Positions 10,137 to 18,038 of a stretch of 64,000 nucleotides of DNA are shown piece by piece; the first letter of the stretch is position 1; each line of letters opens with the position of its first letter. The translations under genes and the position numbers were made by a program. The notes beneath the pieces were generated by a model. The model made no database searches, was not told the DNA's origin, and saw nothing but the letters and a program-made list of their open reading frames with translations. The stretch comes from Pseudomonas sp. Leaf48 (GTDB lineage: Bacteria > Pseudomonadota > Gammaproteobacteria > Pseudomonadales > Pseudomonadaceae): contig NZ_LMLH01000010.1 of NCBI RefSeq assembly GCF_001421885.1, positions 1 to 64,000 on the forward strand, read 5' to 3'.

Positions 10137-10328
10137 ACAGGCTCTCTCTGCGCTCGAAGGCGCTTTCTAAACGGAAAGGGCGTTGCGCGATCGAACTTCG
10201 CAGCCCTGAAAAATGCGATTCTACCAGACGATCAGCGCAAATCAGCGCCTCTGTGCGTCGCTTCTCCTTATAGAATGGTGGATTGCTGGCGGATTCCAAG
10301 GCTCGGCGCCGGGATTTCATAATCCGGG

Positions 10329-10357
10329 TTCCGTTTTTGCCTGCCCTGTGGTATAAA
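10329..10357 (+). promoter_or_regulatory. Predicted sigma-70 promoter for rpsB
   Basis: A TATAAA hexamer at 10352-10357 lies 17 bases downstream of TTCCGT at 10329-10334. The -10 is strong and the -35 is weak. It is followed by a leader of about 130 bases before rpsB, so the transcript would start near 10364. The region between 10137 and this promoter shows only upstream sequence for map and no gene. Confidence 0.5.
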
Positions 10358-10363
10358 ATGCGC

Positions 10364-10496
10364 CGCTTTCCGGGGATGTCCCGAAAAGCCTAAATCCACA
10401 CACGTGTCGACACGATGACCTGGGTGCCTTCAGCTGAAGCTGCTGGTTGGTCATTGGGATACGTGGAGGCCAAACCCGACTTATTAAGGAACTATC
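10364..10496 (+). promoter_or_regulatory. Structured 5' leader of rpsB
   Basis: About 130 untranslated bases precede rpsB. They include an arm ATGACC near 10414 that can pair with GGTCAT near 10449, enclosing a GC-rich segment with an inner CAGCTGAAGCTG. Ribosomal protein S2 is known to repress its own mRNA through a leader structure in gammaproteobacteria, so this stretch is the expected place for that control. I infer the role from position and pairing; I did not fold it computationally. Confidence 0.45.
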
Positions 10497-11234
10497 ATGT
10501 CCCAAGTCAACATGCGCGATATGCTGAAGGCCGGTGTGCACTTCGGTCACCAGACCCGTTACTGGAACCCGAAAATGGGCAAGTACATTTTCGGCGCGCG
10601 TAACAAGATCCACATCATCAACCTTGAAAAAACCCTGCCAATGTTCAACGAAGCTCTGACTTTCGTAGAGCGTCTGGCCCAGGGCAAAAACAAGATTCTG
10701 TTCGTCGGCACCAAGCGTTCCGCTGGCAAGATCGTTGCTGAAGAAGCAGCACGTTGCGGTTCGCCGTACGTCGATCACCGCTGGTTGGGCGGCATGCTGA
10801 CCAACTTCAAAACCATCCGTGCTTCCATCAAGCGTCTGCGTGACCTTGAAGTACAAGCCGAAGACGGTACTTTCGCCAAGCTGACCAAGAAAGAAGCGCT
10901 GATGCGCTCCCGTGACCTGGAAAAGCTCGATCGTTCCCTGGGTGGTATCAAGGACATGGGCGGTCTGCCAGACGCTCTGTTCGTTATCGACGTTGATCAC
11001 GAGCGCATCGCGATCACCGAAGCCAACAAGCTGGGCATCCCGGTTATCGGCGTAGTCGATACCAACAGCAGCCCGGAAGGCGTTGACTACATCATCCCAG
11101 GCAACGATGACGCAATCCGCGCTATCCAGCTGTACATGGGTTCGATGGCTGACGCTGTGATCCGTGGTCGCAACAACGTTTCCGGCGGCACCGAAGTCTT
11201 CGTTGAAGAAGCTCCGGCAGCTGCAGCTGAGTAA
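10497..11234 (+). CDS. rpsB: 30S ribosomal protein S2
   Basis: RpsB is the S2 protein of the small ribosomal subunit, needed for S1 binding and translation initiation. The 245-residue protein starts [20 protein letters not shown] and carries the S2 signatures [11 protein letters not shown] and [19 protein letters not shown] stands 6-7 bases before the ATG. It is followed by a perfect-stem terminator at 11261-11289, then tsf, so most transcripts are expected to stop before tsf with some read-through. Expression may be limited by S2 acting on its leader. Confidence 0.98.
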   Translation: MSQVNMRDMLKAGVHFGHQTRYWNPKMGKYIFGARNKIHIINLEKTLPMFNEALTFVERLAQGKNKILFVGTKRSAGKIVAEEAARCGSPYVDHRWLGGMLTNFKTIRASIKRLRDLEVQAEDGTFAKLTKKEALMRSRDLEKLDRSLGGIKDMGGLPDALFVIDVDHERIAITEANKLGIPVIGVVDTNSSPEGVDYIIPGNDDAIRAIQLYMGSMADAVIRGRNNVSGGTEVFVEEAPAAAAE

Positions 11235-11260
11235 TTGACGCCCTGGCGTTGACTCAGTAA

Positions 11261-11289
11261 GCAAAAAGGGGGCTTGGCCCCCTTTTTGC
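11261..11289 (+). terminator. Rho-independent terminator after rpsB
   Basis: A 13-bp perfect stem GCAAAAAGGGGGC / GCCCCCTTTTTGC closes on a TTG loop between rpsB and tsf. Because the stem ends in A/T runs on both sides it could work in either direction. It should make expression of tsf partly separate from rpsB. Confidence 0.9.
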
Positions 11290-11424
11290 CACCTCGAAAA
11301 CCATTTGTCGGCGCCCACTGCTTTATCTGTAACGTGCGGCAGCTAACAAGGGTGGTTCGGGAAGAATTGAACGCCCGTTCGATCGGGTGGAATGGTTGAT
11401 AACCTATCCAAGAGGAATTTTGAA

Positions 11425-12288
11425 ATGGCAGAGATTACTGCAGCGTTGGTCAAAGAACTGCGCGAGCGTACCGGCGAAGGCATGATGGATTGCAAAAAGG
11501 CCTTGACCAAGGCTGGCGGCGACATCGAAAAAGCCATTGATGACATGCGTGCTTCGGGCGCGATCAAGGCTGCCAAGAAAGCTGGCAACGTTGCCGCTGA
11601 AGGCGCTATCGCCATCAAGGCTGACGACAAGTGCGCCGTACTGCTGGAAGTTAACTCGCAGACCGACTTCCTGGCCCTGCAAGACGACTTCAAAAACTTC
11701 GTTGCTGCCAGCGTAGAAAAAGCTTTCGCCGAGAAACTGACCGACGCAGCTCCGCTGATCGCCGCTCAGGAACCTGCTCGTGAAGCCCTGGTTGCCAAAG
11801 TTGGCGAAAACGTCAACATCCGCCGTCTGGTACGCGTGGAAGGTGACGTAGTCGGCACCTACCTGCACGGTAACAAGATTGGTGTTGCTGTTGTTCTCAA
11901 GGGCGGCGATGTTCAGCTGGCCAAAGAGATCGCCATGCACGTGGCGGCAAGCAACCCTGAGTTCCTGCTGCCATCGCAGGTTTCGCCAGAAGCCATCGAG
12001 CGCGAGAAGGGCGTTTTCCTGTCCCTGAACGAAGACAAGATGAAAGGCAAGCCAGCTGAAATCGTCGAGAAGATGATCGCTGGCCGTATCACCAAGTTCC
12101 TGGCCGAAGCCAGCCTGGTTGAGCAAGCTTTCGTCATGAACCCGGAAATCACCGTGGGTGCCCTGGCCAAGAAAGCCGGCGCTGAAATCGTTTCCTTCAC
12201 TTACTTCAAAGTAGGCGAAGGCATCGAGAAGCCAGTCGACAACTTCGCTGAAGAAGTTGCCGCACAGCTGGCTGCCGCCAAGCAATAA
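11425..12288 (+). CDS. tsf: Elongation factor Ts
   Basis: EF-Ts exchanges GDP for GTP on EF-Tu. The protein has 287 residues from the ATG at 11425, starting MAEITAALVKELRERTGEGM; an upstream in-frame start at 11392 would add 11 unrelated residues, and AGAGGA about 10 bases before 11425 supports the shorter form. The EF-Ts signatures MMDCKKALTKAGGD and the TDFLA motif for EF-Tu contact (VNSQTDFLALQDDF) are present. It follows rpsB with a terminator between and is followed by its own terminator at 12312-12347. Confidence 0.97.
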   Translation: MAEITAALVKELRERTGEGMMDCKKALTKAGGDIEKAIDDMRASGAIKAAKKAGNVAAEGAIAIKADDKCAVLLEVNSQTDFLALQDDFKNFVAASVEKAFAEKLTDAAPLIAAQEPAREALVAKVGENVNIRRLVRVEGDVVGTYLHGNKIGVAVVLKGGDVQLAKEIAMHVAASNPEFLLPSQVSPEAIEREKGVFLSLNEDKMKGKPAEIVEKMIAGRITKFLAEASLVEQAFVMNPEITVGALAKKAGAEIVSFTYFKVGEGIEKPVDNFAEEVAAQLAAAKQ

Positions 12289-12311
12289 GACGGTTTTTTA
12301 ACTGTCGCCCT

Positions 12312-12347
12312 GAAGAGGCTGCCCGCTCACGCGCGCAGCCTCTTTTC
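12312..12347 (+). terminator. Rho-independent terminator after tsf
   Basis: GAAGAGGCTGC at 12312-12322 pairs with GCAGCCTCTTTTC at 12335-12347, with a 12-base loop, ending in a short T tract. It sits 24 bases after the tsf stop and separates tsf from pyrH. Confidence 0.85.
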
Positions 12348-12498
12348 AGATGGGGTACCAATTTTTATTTGGTTTCCTGTTGGAACTGGCTTACAAAGCC
12401 ATGTTCCGATGGCGCTGAAGCAGCACCAAGCTAGAGTGAACGCCAGCTGAAAACAGCTCGCAAAGAATTTTTAAAATACGCCGCAGGAGAGATTCGCA

Positions 12499-13242
12499 AT
12501 GGCTCAGCAGGGCAGTGGTTATCAGGCTCGCTATAAACGCATTCTACTCAAGCTCAGCGGCGAGGCCCTGATGGGCTCGGAAGAGTTCGGGATCGACCCG
12601 AAAGTTCTGGATCGCATGGCCCTGGAAGTTGGTCAACTGGTCGGCATCGGTGTCCAGGTGGGTCTGGTCATCGGCGGCGGCAACCTTTTCCGTGGCGAAG
12701 CGCTGAGCAAGGCTGGCATGGATCGGGTCACGGGCGACCACATGGGCATGCTGGCCACTGTGATGAACGCCCTGGCCATGCGCGACGCGCTTGAGCGTGC
12801 CAACATCTCGGCCATCGTCATGTCGGCCATTTCCATGGTTGGCGTGACTGATCACTATGATCGCCGCAAGGCCATGCGTCACCTGAACTCCAAGGATGTG
12901 GTGATTTTCGCTGCCGGTACCGGTAACCCGTTCTTCACGACGGATTCGGCGGCCTGCCTGCGTGCAATCGAAATCGATGCCGATGTCGTGCTCAAGGCGA
13001 CCAAGGTCGATGGCGTCTACACCGCCGACCCATTCAAAGACCCGCATGCCGAGAAGTTCGATCATCTGACCTACGATGAAGTACTGGATCGCAAGCTGGG
13101 TGTGATGGATCTGACGGCCATCTGCCTGTGCCGCGACCACAAGATGCCGCTGCGCGTCTTTAACATGAACAAGCCCGGCGCCCTGCTGAACATCGTACAT
13201 GGCGGCGCTGAAGGGACCCTGATCGAGGAAGGCCAACAATGA
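12499..13242 (+). CDS. pyrH: UMP kinase
   Basis: PyrH phosphorylates UMP to UDP in pyrimidine nucleotide synthesis. The 247-residue protein belongs to the amino-acid-kinase fold, with [11 protein letters not shown] near the N terminus, GGGNLFRG for phosphate binding and [13 protein letters not shown] near the nucleotide site. AGGAGA precedes the start by 8 bases. It begins a tight operon: the frr start overlaps its stop by 4 bases. A gap of 210 bases after tsf, including a terminator, suggests its own promoter. Confidence 0.97.
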   Translation: MAQQGSGYQARYKRILLKLSGEALMGSEEFGIDPKVLDRMALEVGQLVGIGVQVGLVIGGGNLFRGEALSKAGMDRVTGDHMGMLATVMNALAMRDALERANISAIVMSAISMVGVTDHYDRRKAMRHLNSKDVVIFAAGTGNPFFTTDSAACLRAIEIDADVVLKATKVDGVYTADPFKDPHAEKFDHLTYDEVLDRKLGVMDLTAICLCRDHKMPLRVFNMNKPGALLNIVHGGAEGTLIEEGQQ

Positions 13243-13796
13243 TCAACGAAATCAAGAAAGACGCTCAAGAGCGCATGCAGAAGTCCCTGGAGTCTCTGTC
13301 CCACGCCTTTGGGCAGATCCGTACCGGCAAGGCTCACCCGAGTATTCTGGGTAGCGTGATGGTGCCGTACTACGGTGCTGACACCCCGCTGAGCGGCGTC
13401 GCCAACGTGACTGTGAAAGATTCCCGGACCCTCCAGGTCGTGGCGTTCGAGCGCAACATGCTCGCGGCAGTCGACAAGGCGATCCAGAGCGCGGGCTTGA
13501 ACCTCAACCCGACGAACCTGGGTGAGTTGCTGCTGATCTCCATGCCGGCCCTGACCGAGGAAACCCGCAAGGGCTTCACCAAGCAGGCTCGCAGCGCTGC
13601 AGAGGATGCCCGTGTTGCCGTGCGCAACATCCGTCGCGACGCGCTGGGTGACCTGAAGAAACTGGTCAAGGACAAGGAAATCAGCGAAGACGAAGAGCGT
13701 CGTGCTGCTGCCGATATTCAGAAACTCACCGATAAGGCAGAGGCCGATATCGACGCGGCGACCAAGCAAAAAGAAGCGGACCTGATGGCCGTATAA
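13239..13796 (+). CDS. frr: Ribosome recycling factor
   Basis: RRF releases ribosomes from mRNA after termination together with EF-G. The 185-residue length is standard. The protein shows the RRF hallmarks [11 protein letters not shown], the [20 protein letters not shown] segment, and a long charged helix after residue 130. Its start overlaps the pyrH stop by 4 bases (ATGA), implying translational coupling, and uppS follows after 13 bases. Confidence 0.98.
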   Translation: MINEIKKDAQERMQKSLESLSHAFGQIRTGKAHPSILGSVMVPYYGADTPLSGVANVTVKDSRTLQVVAFERNMLAAVDKAIQSAGLNLNPTNLGELLLISMPALTEETRKGFTKQARSAAEDARVAVRNIRRDALGDLKKLVKDKEISEDEERRAAADIQKLTDKAEADIDAATKQKEADLMAV

Positions 13797-13809
13797 GGGT
13801 CGCGTTTTC

Positions 13810-14565
13810 ATGGAAAAGACCAAGCAGGTTGCACCGTCCCCGGTGCCGCGCCATGTCGCGATCATCATGGATGGTAATAATCGCTGGGCGAAAAAACGCT
13901 TTATGCCGGGTGTCGCCGGGCATAAAGCGGGTGTGGATGCGGTTCGTGCGGTTATTGAGGTGTGTGCCGAGGCCAAGGTCGAAGTATTGACCCTGTTCGC
14001 GTTCTCCAGCGAGAACTGGCAGCGCCCCGCCGATGAGGTCAGCGCCTTGATGGATCTGTTCTTCAAGGCGTTGCGTCGCGAGGCCAAGCGCCTCGACGAA
14101 AACAACATCAGTTTGCGCATCATTGGTGACCGCTCGCGCTTTCATCCCGAGCTTCAGGCCGCGATGCGCGAAGCTGAGGCCATGACCGCGGGTGCCAACC
14201 GTTTCGTCCTGCAGATCGCCGCCAACTACGGCGGCCAATGGGATATCGCGCAAGCGGCGCAGCGACTGGCAAGGGAAGTCCAGGCCGGGCATCTGCGTCC
14301 GGAAGACATTACCCCTGAGTTGTTGCAGACCTGCCTGGCTACCGGTGATCTGCCGTTGCCGGACCTGTGCATCCGCACGGGGGGTGAGCACCGCATCAGC
14401 AACTTCCTGCTGTGGCAGCTGGCTTATGCCGAGTTGTACTTCTCCGACCTGTTCTGGCCGGACTTCAAACACGACGCCATGCGTAACGCGCTGGCCGATT
14501 TCGCTTCCCGCCAGCGCCGCTTCGGTAAAACGAGCGAGCAGGTCGAGGCTGGAGCCCGGGTTTAA
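13810..14565 (+). CDS. uppS: Undecaprenyl (di-cis, poly-cis-decaprenyl) diphosphate synthase
   Basis: UppS condenses isopentenyl diphosphate onto farnesyl diphosphate to make the C55 lipid carrier for peptidoglycan and LPS O-antigen. The 251-residue cis-prenyltransferase has the catalytic motif IIMDGNNRWAKKR with Asp21, and the C-terminal RTGGEHRISNFLLWQ and ELYF motifs. It lies 13 bases after frr and shares one base with the cdsA start. Its neighbours dxr, ispD and ispF feed the same isoprenoid pathway. Confidence 0.97.
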   Translation: MEKTKQVAPSPVPRHVAIIMDGNNRWAKKRFMPGVAGHKAGVDAVRAVIEVCAEAKVEVLTLFAFSSENWQRPADEVSALMDLFFKALRREAKRLDENNISLRIIGDRSRFHPELQAAMREAEAMTAGANRFVLQIAANYGGQWDIAQAAQRLAREVQAGHLRPEDITPELLQTCLATGDLPLPDLCIRTGGEHRISNFLLWQLAYAELYFSDLFWPDFKHDAMRNALADFASRQRRFGKTSEQVEAGARV

Positions 14566-15371
14566 TGCTTAAACAACGAATCATCACTGCGCTGATCCTG
14601 CTGCCGATAGCCCTGTGCGGGTTTTTTCTGCTCGAGGGTTCCGGTTTTGCGCTGTTCATCGGGCTGGTCGTCACGCTGGGTGCCTGGGAATGGGCACGCC
14701 TGGCGGGCTTTACCGCTCAGCCAGTCCGTGTCGCCTATGCCGCTGTCGTCGCCTTGATGTTGTTTGTCATGCACCTTGTGCCGGGGCTGGCGCCCTGGGT
14801 ACTGGGTGCCTCGGTGCTCTGGTGGGGGGTCGCGACGTGGCTGGTGCTGACCTATCCGCGCTCCAGCGAACATTGGGCCAGCGCGGCCTGCAAGCTGGTG
14901 ATCGGTCTGTTGATCCTGCTGCCGGCCTGGCAAGGTCTGGTGCAGATCAAGCAGTACCCGCTGGGCAACTGGCTGATCATGGCGGTGATGGTGCTGGTGT
15001 GGGGGGCTGACATCGGCGCCTACTTTTCCGGCCGGGCCTTCGGCAAGCGCAAGCTGGCGCCGCAGGTCAGTCCGGGCAAGAGTTGGGAGGGCGTCTACGG
15101 AGGCCTGGCCCTGAGTCTGGTCATCACCGTGCTCGTTGGCTTTTTCCGCGACTGGACCGTTGCCGAACTGTTCAAGGGGCTGATCGGCGCGGCCTTGATC
15201 GTGTTTATCTCGGTGGTGGGTGACCTCACCGAAAGCATGTTCAAGCGTCAGTCAGGCATCAAGGACAGCAGTAACCTGTTGCCCGGTCACGGTGGCGTGC
15301 TGGATCGAATCGACAGCCTGACCGCTGCGATCCCGGTGTTTGCCGTACTGCTGTGGATGGCCGCTCCATGA
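14565..15371 (+). CDS. cdsA: Phosphatidate cytidylyltransferase
   Basis: CdsA makes CDP-diacylglycerol from phosphatidic acid and CTP, the precursor of all bacterial phospholipids. The 268-residue integral membrane protein has about eight hydrophobic segments and the family signature near its C terminus, beginning [19 protein letters not shown] and ending [13 protein letters not shown], which binds the metal and CTP. Its ATG overlaps the uppS stop by one base and its TGA overlaps the dxr start by 4 bases, so the three are coupled. Confidence 0.96.
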   Translation: MLKQRIITALILLPIALCGFFLLEGSGFALFIGLVVTLGAWEWARLAGFTAQPVRVAYAAVVALMLFVMHLVPGLAPWVLGASVLWWGVATWLVLTYPRSSEHWASAACKLVIGLLILLPAWQGLVQIKQYPLGNWLIMAVMVLVWGADIGAYFSGRAFGKRKLAPQVSPGKSWEGVYGGLALSLVITVLVGFFRDWTVAELFKGLIGAALIVFISVVGDLTESMFKRQSGIKDSSNLLPGHGGVLDRIDSLTAAIPVFAVLLWMAAP

Positions 15372-16558
15372 GCCGCCCGCAGCAGATTACCGTTCTGGGG
15401 GCTACCGGCTCGATCGGCCTGAGCACCCTTGACGTTATCGCTCGTCATCCCGAGCGTTACCAGGTTTTTGCCCTGAGCGGTTACACGCGCTTGAGTGAGT
15501 TGCTGGCGCTTTGCGTACGTCACAACCCGCGTTTCGCCGTGGTGCCCGAGGCGGCAGGGGCTCGACGCCTGCAGGACGATTTGCGTGCTGCGGGCCTTGC
15601 CACCCGTGTCCTGGTGGGTGAGGAGGGCCTGTGTCAGGTGGCCGCCGATCCTGAAGTCGACGCGGTCATGGCGGCGATTGTCGGTGCGGCAGGCTTGCGT
15701 CCGACACTGGCAGCGGTCGAGGCCGGCAAAAAAATTCTGCTGGCCAACAAAGAAGCGCTGGTCATGTCCGGTGCGCTGTTCATGCAGGCCGTGCGCAAGA
15801 GTGGGTCGGTGTTGCTGCCGATCGACAGCGAGCACAACGCGATTTTCCAGTGCATGCCACGGGATTTCGCCAGAGGCCTGGGCGAAGTCGGGGTGCGTCG
15901 GATTTTGCTGACAGCCTCCGGCGGTCCGTTCCGACAGACACCCATGGCCGAACTGGCGCATGTTTCACCTGATCAGGCGTGCGCGCACCCGAATTGGTCC
16001 ATGGGGCGCAAGATTTCTGTCGACTCGGCCAGCATGATGAACAAAGGGCTCGAATTGATTGAGGCCTGCTGGTTGTTCGATGCCCAGCCGTCCCAGGTCG
16101 AAGTGGTGATCCATCCGCAGAGCGTGATTCATTCGCTGGTCGATTATGTGGACGGGTCCGTGCTGGCTCAACTGGGCAACCCGGACATGCGTACACCGAT
16201 CGCCAATGCGCTGGCGTGGCCGGAACGAATCGACTCGGGCGTGGCGCCACTGGATCTGTTTGCCATTGCCCGCCTGGATTTCGAGGCGCCCGACGAAGAG
16301 CGTTTCCCGTGTCTGCGGCTGGCCCGGCAGGCTGCGCAAGCCGGTAACAGTGCGCCGGCCATGCTCAATGCTGCGAACGAAGTGGCTGTGGCGGCATTTC
16401 TCGACGGACGGGTACGTTACCTGGAAATCGCGAGTATCATCGAGGAAGTATTGAATCTCGAGCCCGTGGTCGTGGTGAATGATCTGCAGGCAGTGTTCAC
16501 GGCGGACGCGAAGGCGCGAGAACTGGCCGGACAATGGTTGAGTCGTCACGGGCGGTAA
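15368..16558 (+). CDS. dxr: 1-deoxy-D-xylulose 5-phosphate reductoisomerase
   Basis: Dxr (IspC) converts DXP to 2-C-methyl-D-erythritol 4-phosphate with NADPH, the first committed step of the MEP isoprenoid pathway. From the ATG at 15368 the protein has 396 residues, which starts directly at the family's N terminus and overlaps the cdsA stop as ATGA; an in-frame ATG at 15353 is less likely. The NADPH motif [13 protein letters not shown] begins at residue 11, and the substrate and metal motifs [10 protein letters not shown] and [11 protein letters not shown] are present. The later pathway genes ispD and ispF are at 35.9 and 39.9 kb. Confidence 0.96.
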   Translation: MSRPQQITVLGATGSIGLSTLDVIARHPERYQVFALSGYTRLSELLALCVRHNPRFAVVPEAAGARRLQDDLRAAGLATRVLVGEEGLCQVAADPEVDAVMAAIVGAAGLRPTLAAVEAGKKILLANKEALVMSGALFMQAVRKSGSVLLPIDSEHNAIFQCMPRDFARGLGEVGVRRILLTASGGPFRQTPMAELAHVSPDQACAHPNWSMGRKISVDSASMMNKGLELIEACWLFDAQPSQVEVVIHPQSVIHSLVDYVDGSVLAQLGNPDMRTPIANALAWPERIDSGVAPLDLFAIARLDFEAPDEERFPCLRLARQAAQAGNSAPAMLNAANEVAVAAFLDGRVRYLEIASIIEEVLNLEPVVVVNDLQAVFTADAKARELAGQWLSRHGR

Positions 16559-16613
16559 GTGCTGCGCACAGATTGAACCCATGCAGCAGCGGATAGGATT
16601 GCGGAGAAAGTAG

Positions 16614-17966
16614 ATGAGCGCGCTCTATATGATTGTCGGCACCCTGGTTGCTTTGGGTGTGCTGGTTACCTTCCACGAGTTCGGCCACTTTTGGGTCGCG
16701 CGTCGCTGTGGGGTCAAAGTGCTGCGTTTCTCCGTGGGCTTTGGCATGCCGTTGCTGCGCTGGCACGACAAGCAGGGTACCGAGTTCGTAGTGGCCGCCA
16801 TCCCGTTGGGCGGCTACGTGAAAATGCTCGACGAGCGCGAAGGTGAAGTTCCCCTCGACCAGATCGAGCAGTCTTTCAACCGTAAATCTGTCCGCCAGCG
16901 TATTGCTATCGTAGCGGCAGGACCGATTGCCAACTTCCTGCTGGCCTTGGTGTTCTTCTGGGCGCTGGCGATGCTGGGAAGCGAGCAGGTGCGCCCGGTC
17001 ATCGGCGCAGTCGAGTCTGGCAGCATTGCCGCGAAGGCCGGGTTGAGCCCGGGCCAGGAAATTGTTGCCATCGACGGCGAACCGACTACCGGCTGGGCTG
17101 CGGTGAATCTGCAATTGGTCCGTCGCCTGGGGGAAAGCGGTTCCTTGCAGGTAATGGTCCGTGAGCAGGGTTCCACGGCTGATTCGCCGCGCGAACTGGC
17201 GCTGGATAAATGGCTGAAAGGGGCCGATGAGCCCGATCCGATACATTCGCTGGGTATTCGCCCTTGGCGTCCGGCGTTGCCGCCGGTGCTGGCTGAGCTC
17301 GATCCGAAAGGGCCAGCCCAGGCGGCCGGCCTGAAGACCGGTGACCGCTTGCTGGCGCTCGATGGTCGCCCGCTCGAGGACTGGCAGCAGGTCGTTGATA
17401 CCGTGCGCAAGCAGCCGGACAGCAAAATCATGCTGCGGGTCGAGCGTGACGGTGCGCAGATCGATGTTCCTGTCACCCTGGCTGCCCGTGGCGAGAGCAA
17501 GGCACCCAGTGGATACCTGGGGGCGGGCGTCAAGGCGGTGGACTGGCCGCCGGAGATGGTTCGCGAGGTAAGCTACGGTCCGCTGGCCGCGATTGGCGAA
17601 GGTGCACGACGTACCTGGACCATGAGCGTACTGACCCTCGATTCGCTCAAGAAAATGTTGTTCGGCGAGCTCTCGGTAAAAAACTTGAGTGGACCGATAA
17701 CCATTGCTAAAGTGGCGGGCGCTTCGGCCCAGTCGGGTGTCGCTGATTTCCTGAATTTCCTTGCGTATCTGAGTATTAGCCTGGGAGTTCTGAATCTGCT
17801 GCCCATTCCTGTACTGGATGGGGGGCATTTGTTGTTTTATCTGATCGAGTGGGCGCGTGGTCGTCCCTTGTCAGATCGGGTGCAAGGTTGGGGGATACAG
17901 ATCGGTATCAGTTTGGTGATCGGAGTGATGTTGCTCGCTCTGGTCAATGATCTGGGCCGACTGTAA
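16614..17966 (+). CDS. rseP: Site-2 intramembrane zinc protease RseP
   Basis: RseP cuts the anti-sigma factor (RseA/MucA) within the inner membrane to release the envelope-stress sigma factor AlgU/RpoE. The 450-residue protein has the zinc motif HEFGH (His21, Glu22, His25) in the first membrane helix, two periplasmic PDZ domains in the middle, and the third metal ligand in PVLDGGHLLF with Asp402, at the same number as in E. coli. It lies 55 bases after dxr and upstream of bamA, with a hairpin between. Placing it next to bamA links stress signalling to outer membrane protein assembly. Confidence 0.96.
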   Translation: MSALYMIVGTLVALGVLVTFHEFGHFWVARRCGVKVLRFSVGFGMPLLRWHDKQGTEFVVAAIPLGGYVKMLDEREGEVPLDQIEQSFNRKSVRQRIAIVAAGPIANFLLALVFFWALAMLGSEQVRPVIGAVESGSIAAKAGLSPGQEIVAIDGEPTTGWAAVNLQLVRRLGESGSLQVMVREQGSTADSPRELALDKWLKGADEPDPIHSLGIRPWRPALPPVLAELDPKGPAQAAGLKTGDRLLALDGRPLEDWQQVVDTVRKQPDSKIMLRVERDGAQIDVPVTLAARGESKAPSGYLGAGVKAVDWPPEMVREVSYGPLAAIGEGARRTWTMSVLTLDSLKKMLFGELSVKNLSGPITIAKVAGASAQSGVADFLNFLAYLSISLGVLNLLPIPVLDGGHLLFYLIEWARGRPLSDRVQGWGIQIGISLVIGVMLLALVNDLGRL

Positions 17967-17984
17967 CGTCGCTGAATTGCGAAT

Positions 17985-18013
17985 CTGCCGCATTTTGCGG
18001 CAGTTTGTTTATT
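17985..18013 (+). terminator. Hairpin with T-rich tail between rseP and bamA
   Basis: CTGCCGCA at 17985-17992 pairs perfectly with TGCGGCAG at 17996-18003 over a 3-base loop, followed by TTTGTTTATT. The T tract is interrupted, so termination may be partial. It could let the essential, highly expressed bamA be controlled apart from rseP. Confidence 0.6.
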
Positions 18014-18038
18014 GCCAGTTGGAATAAGAAAGGACTTC

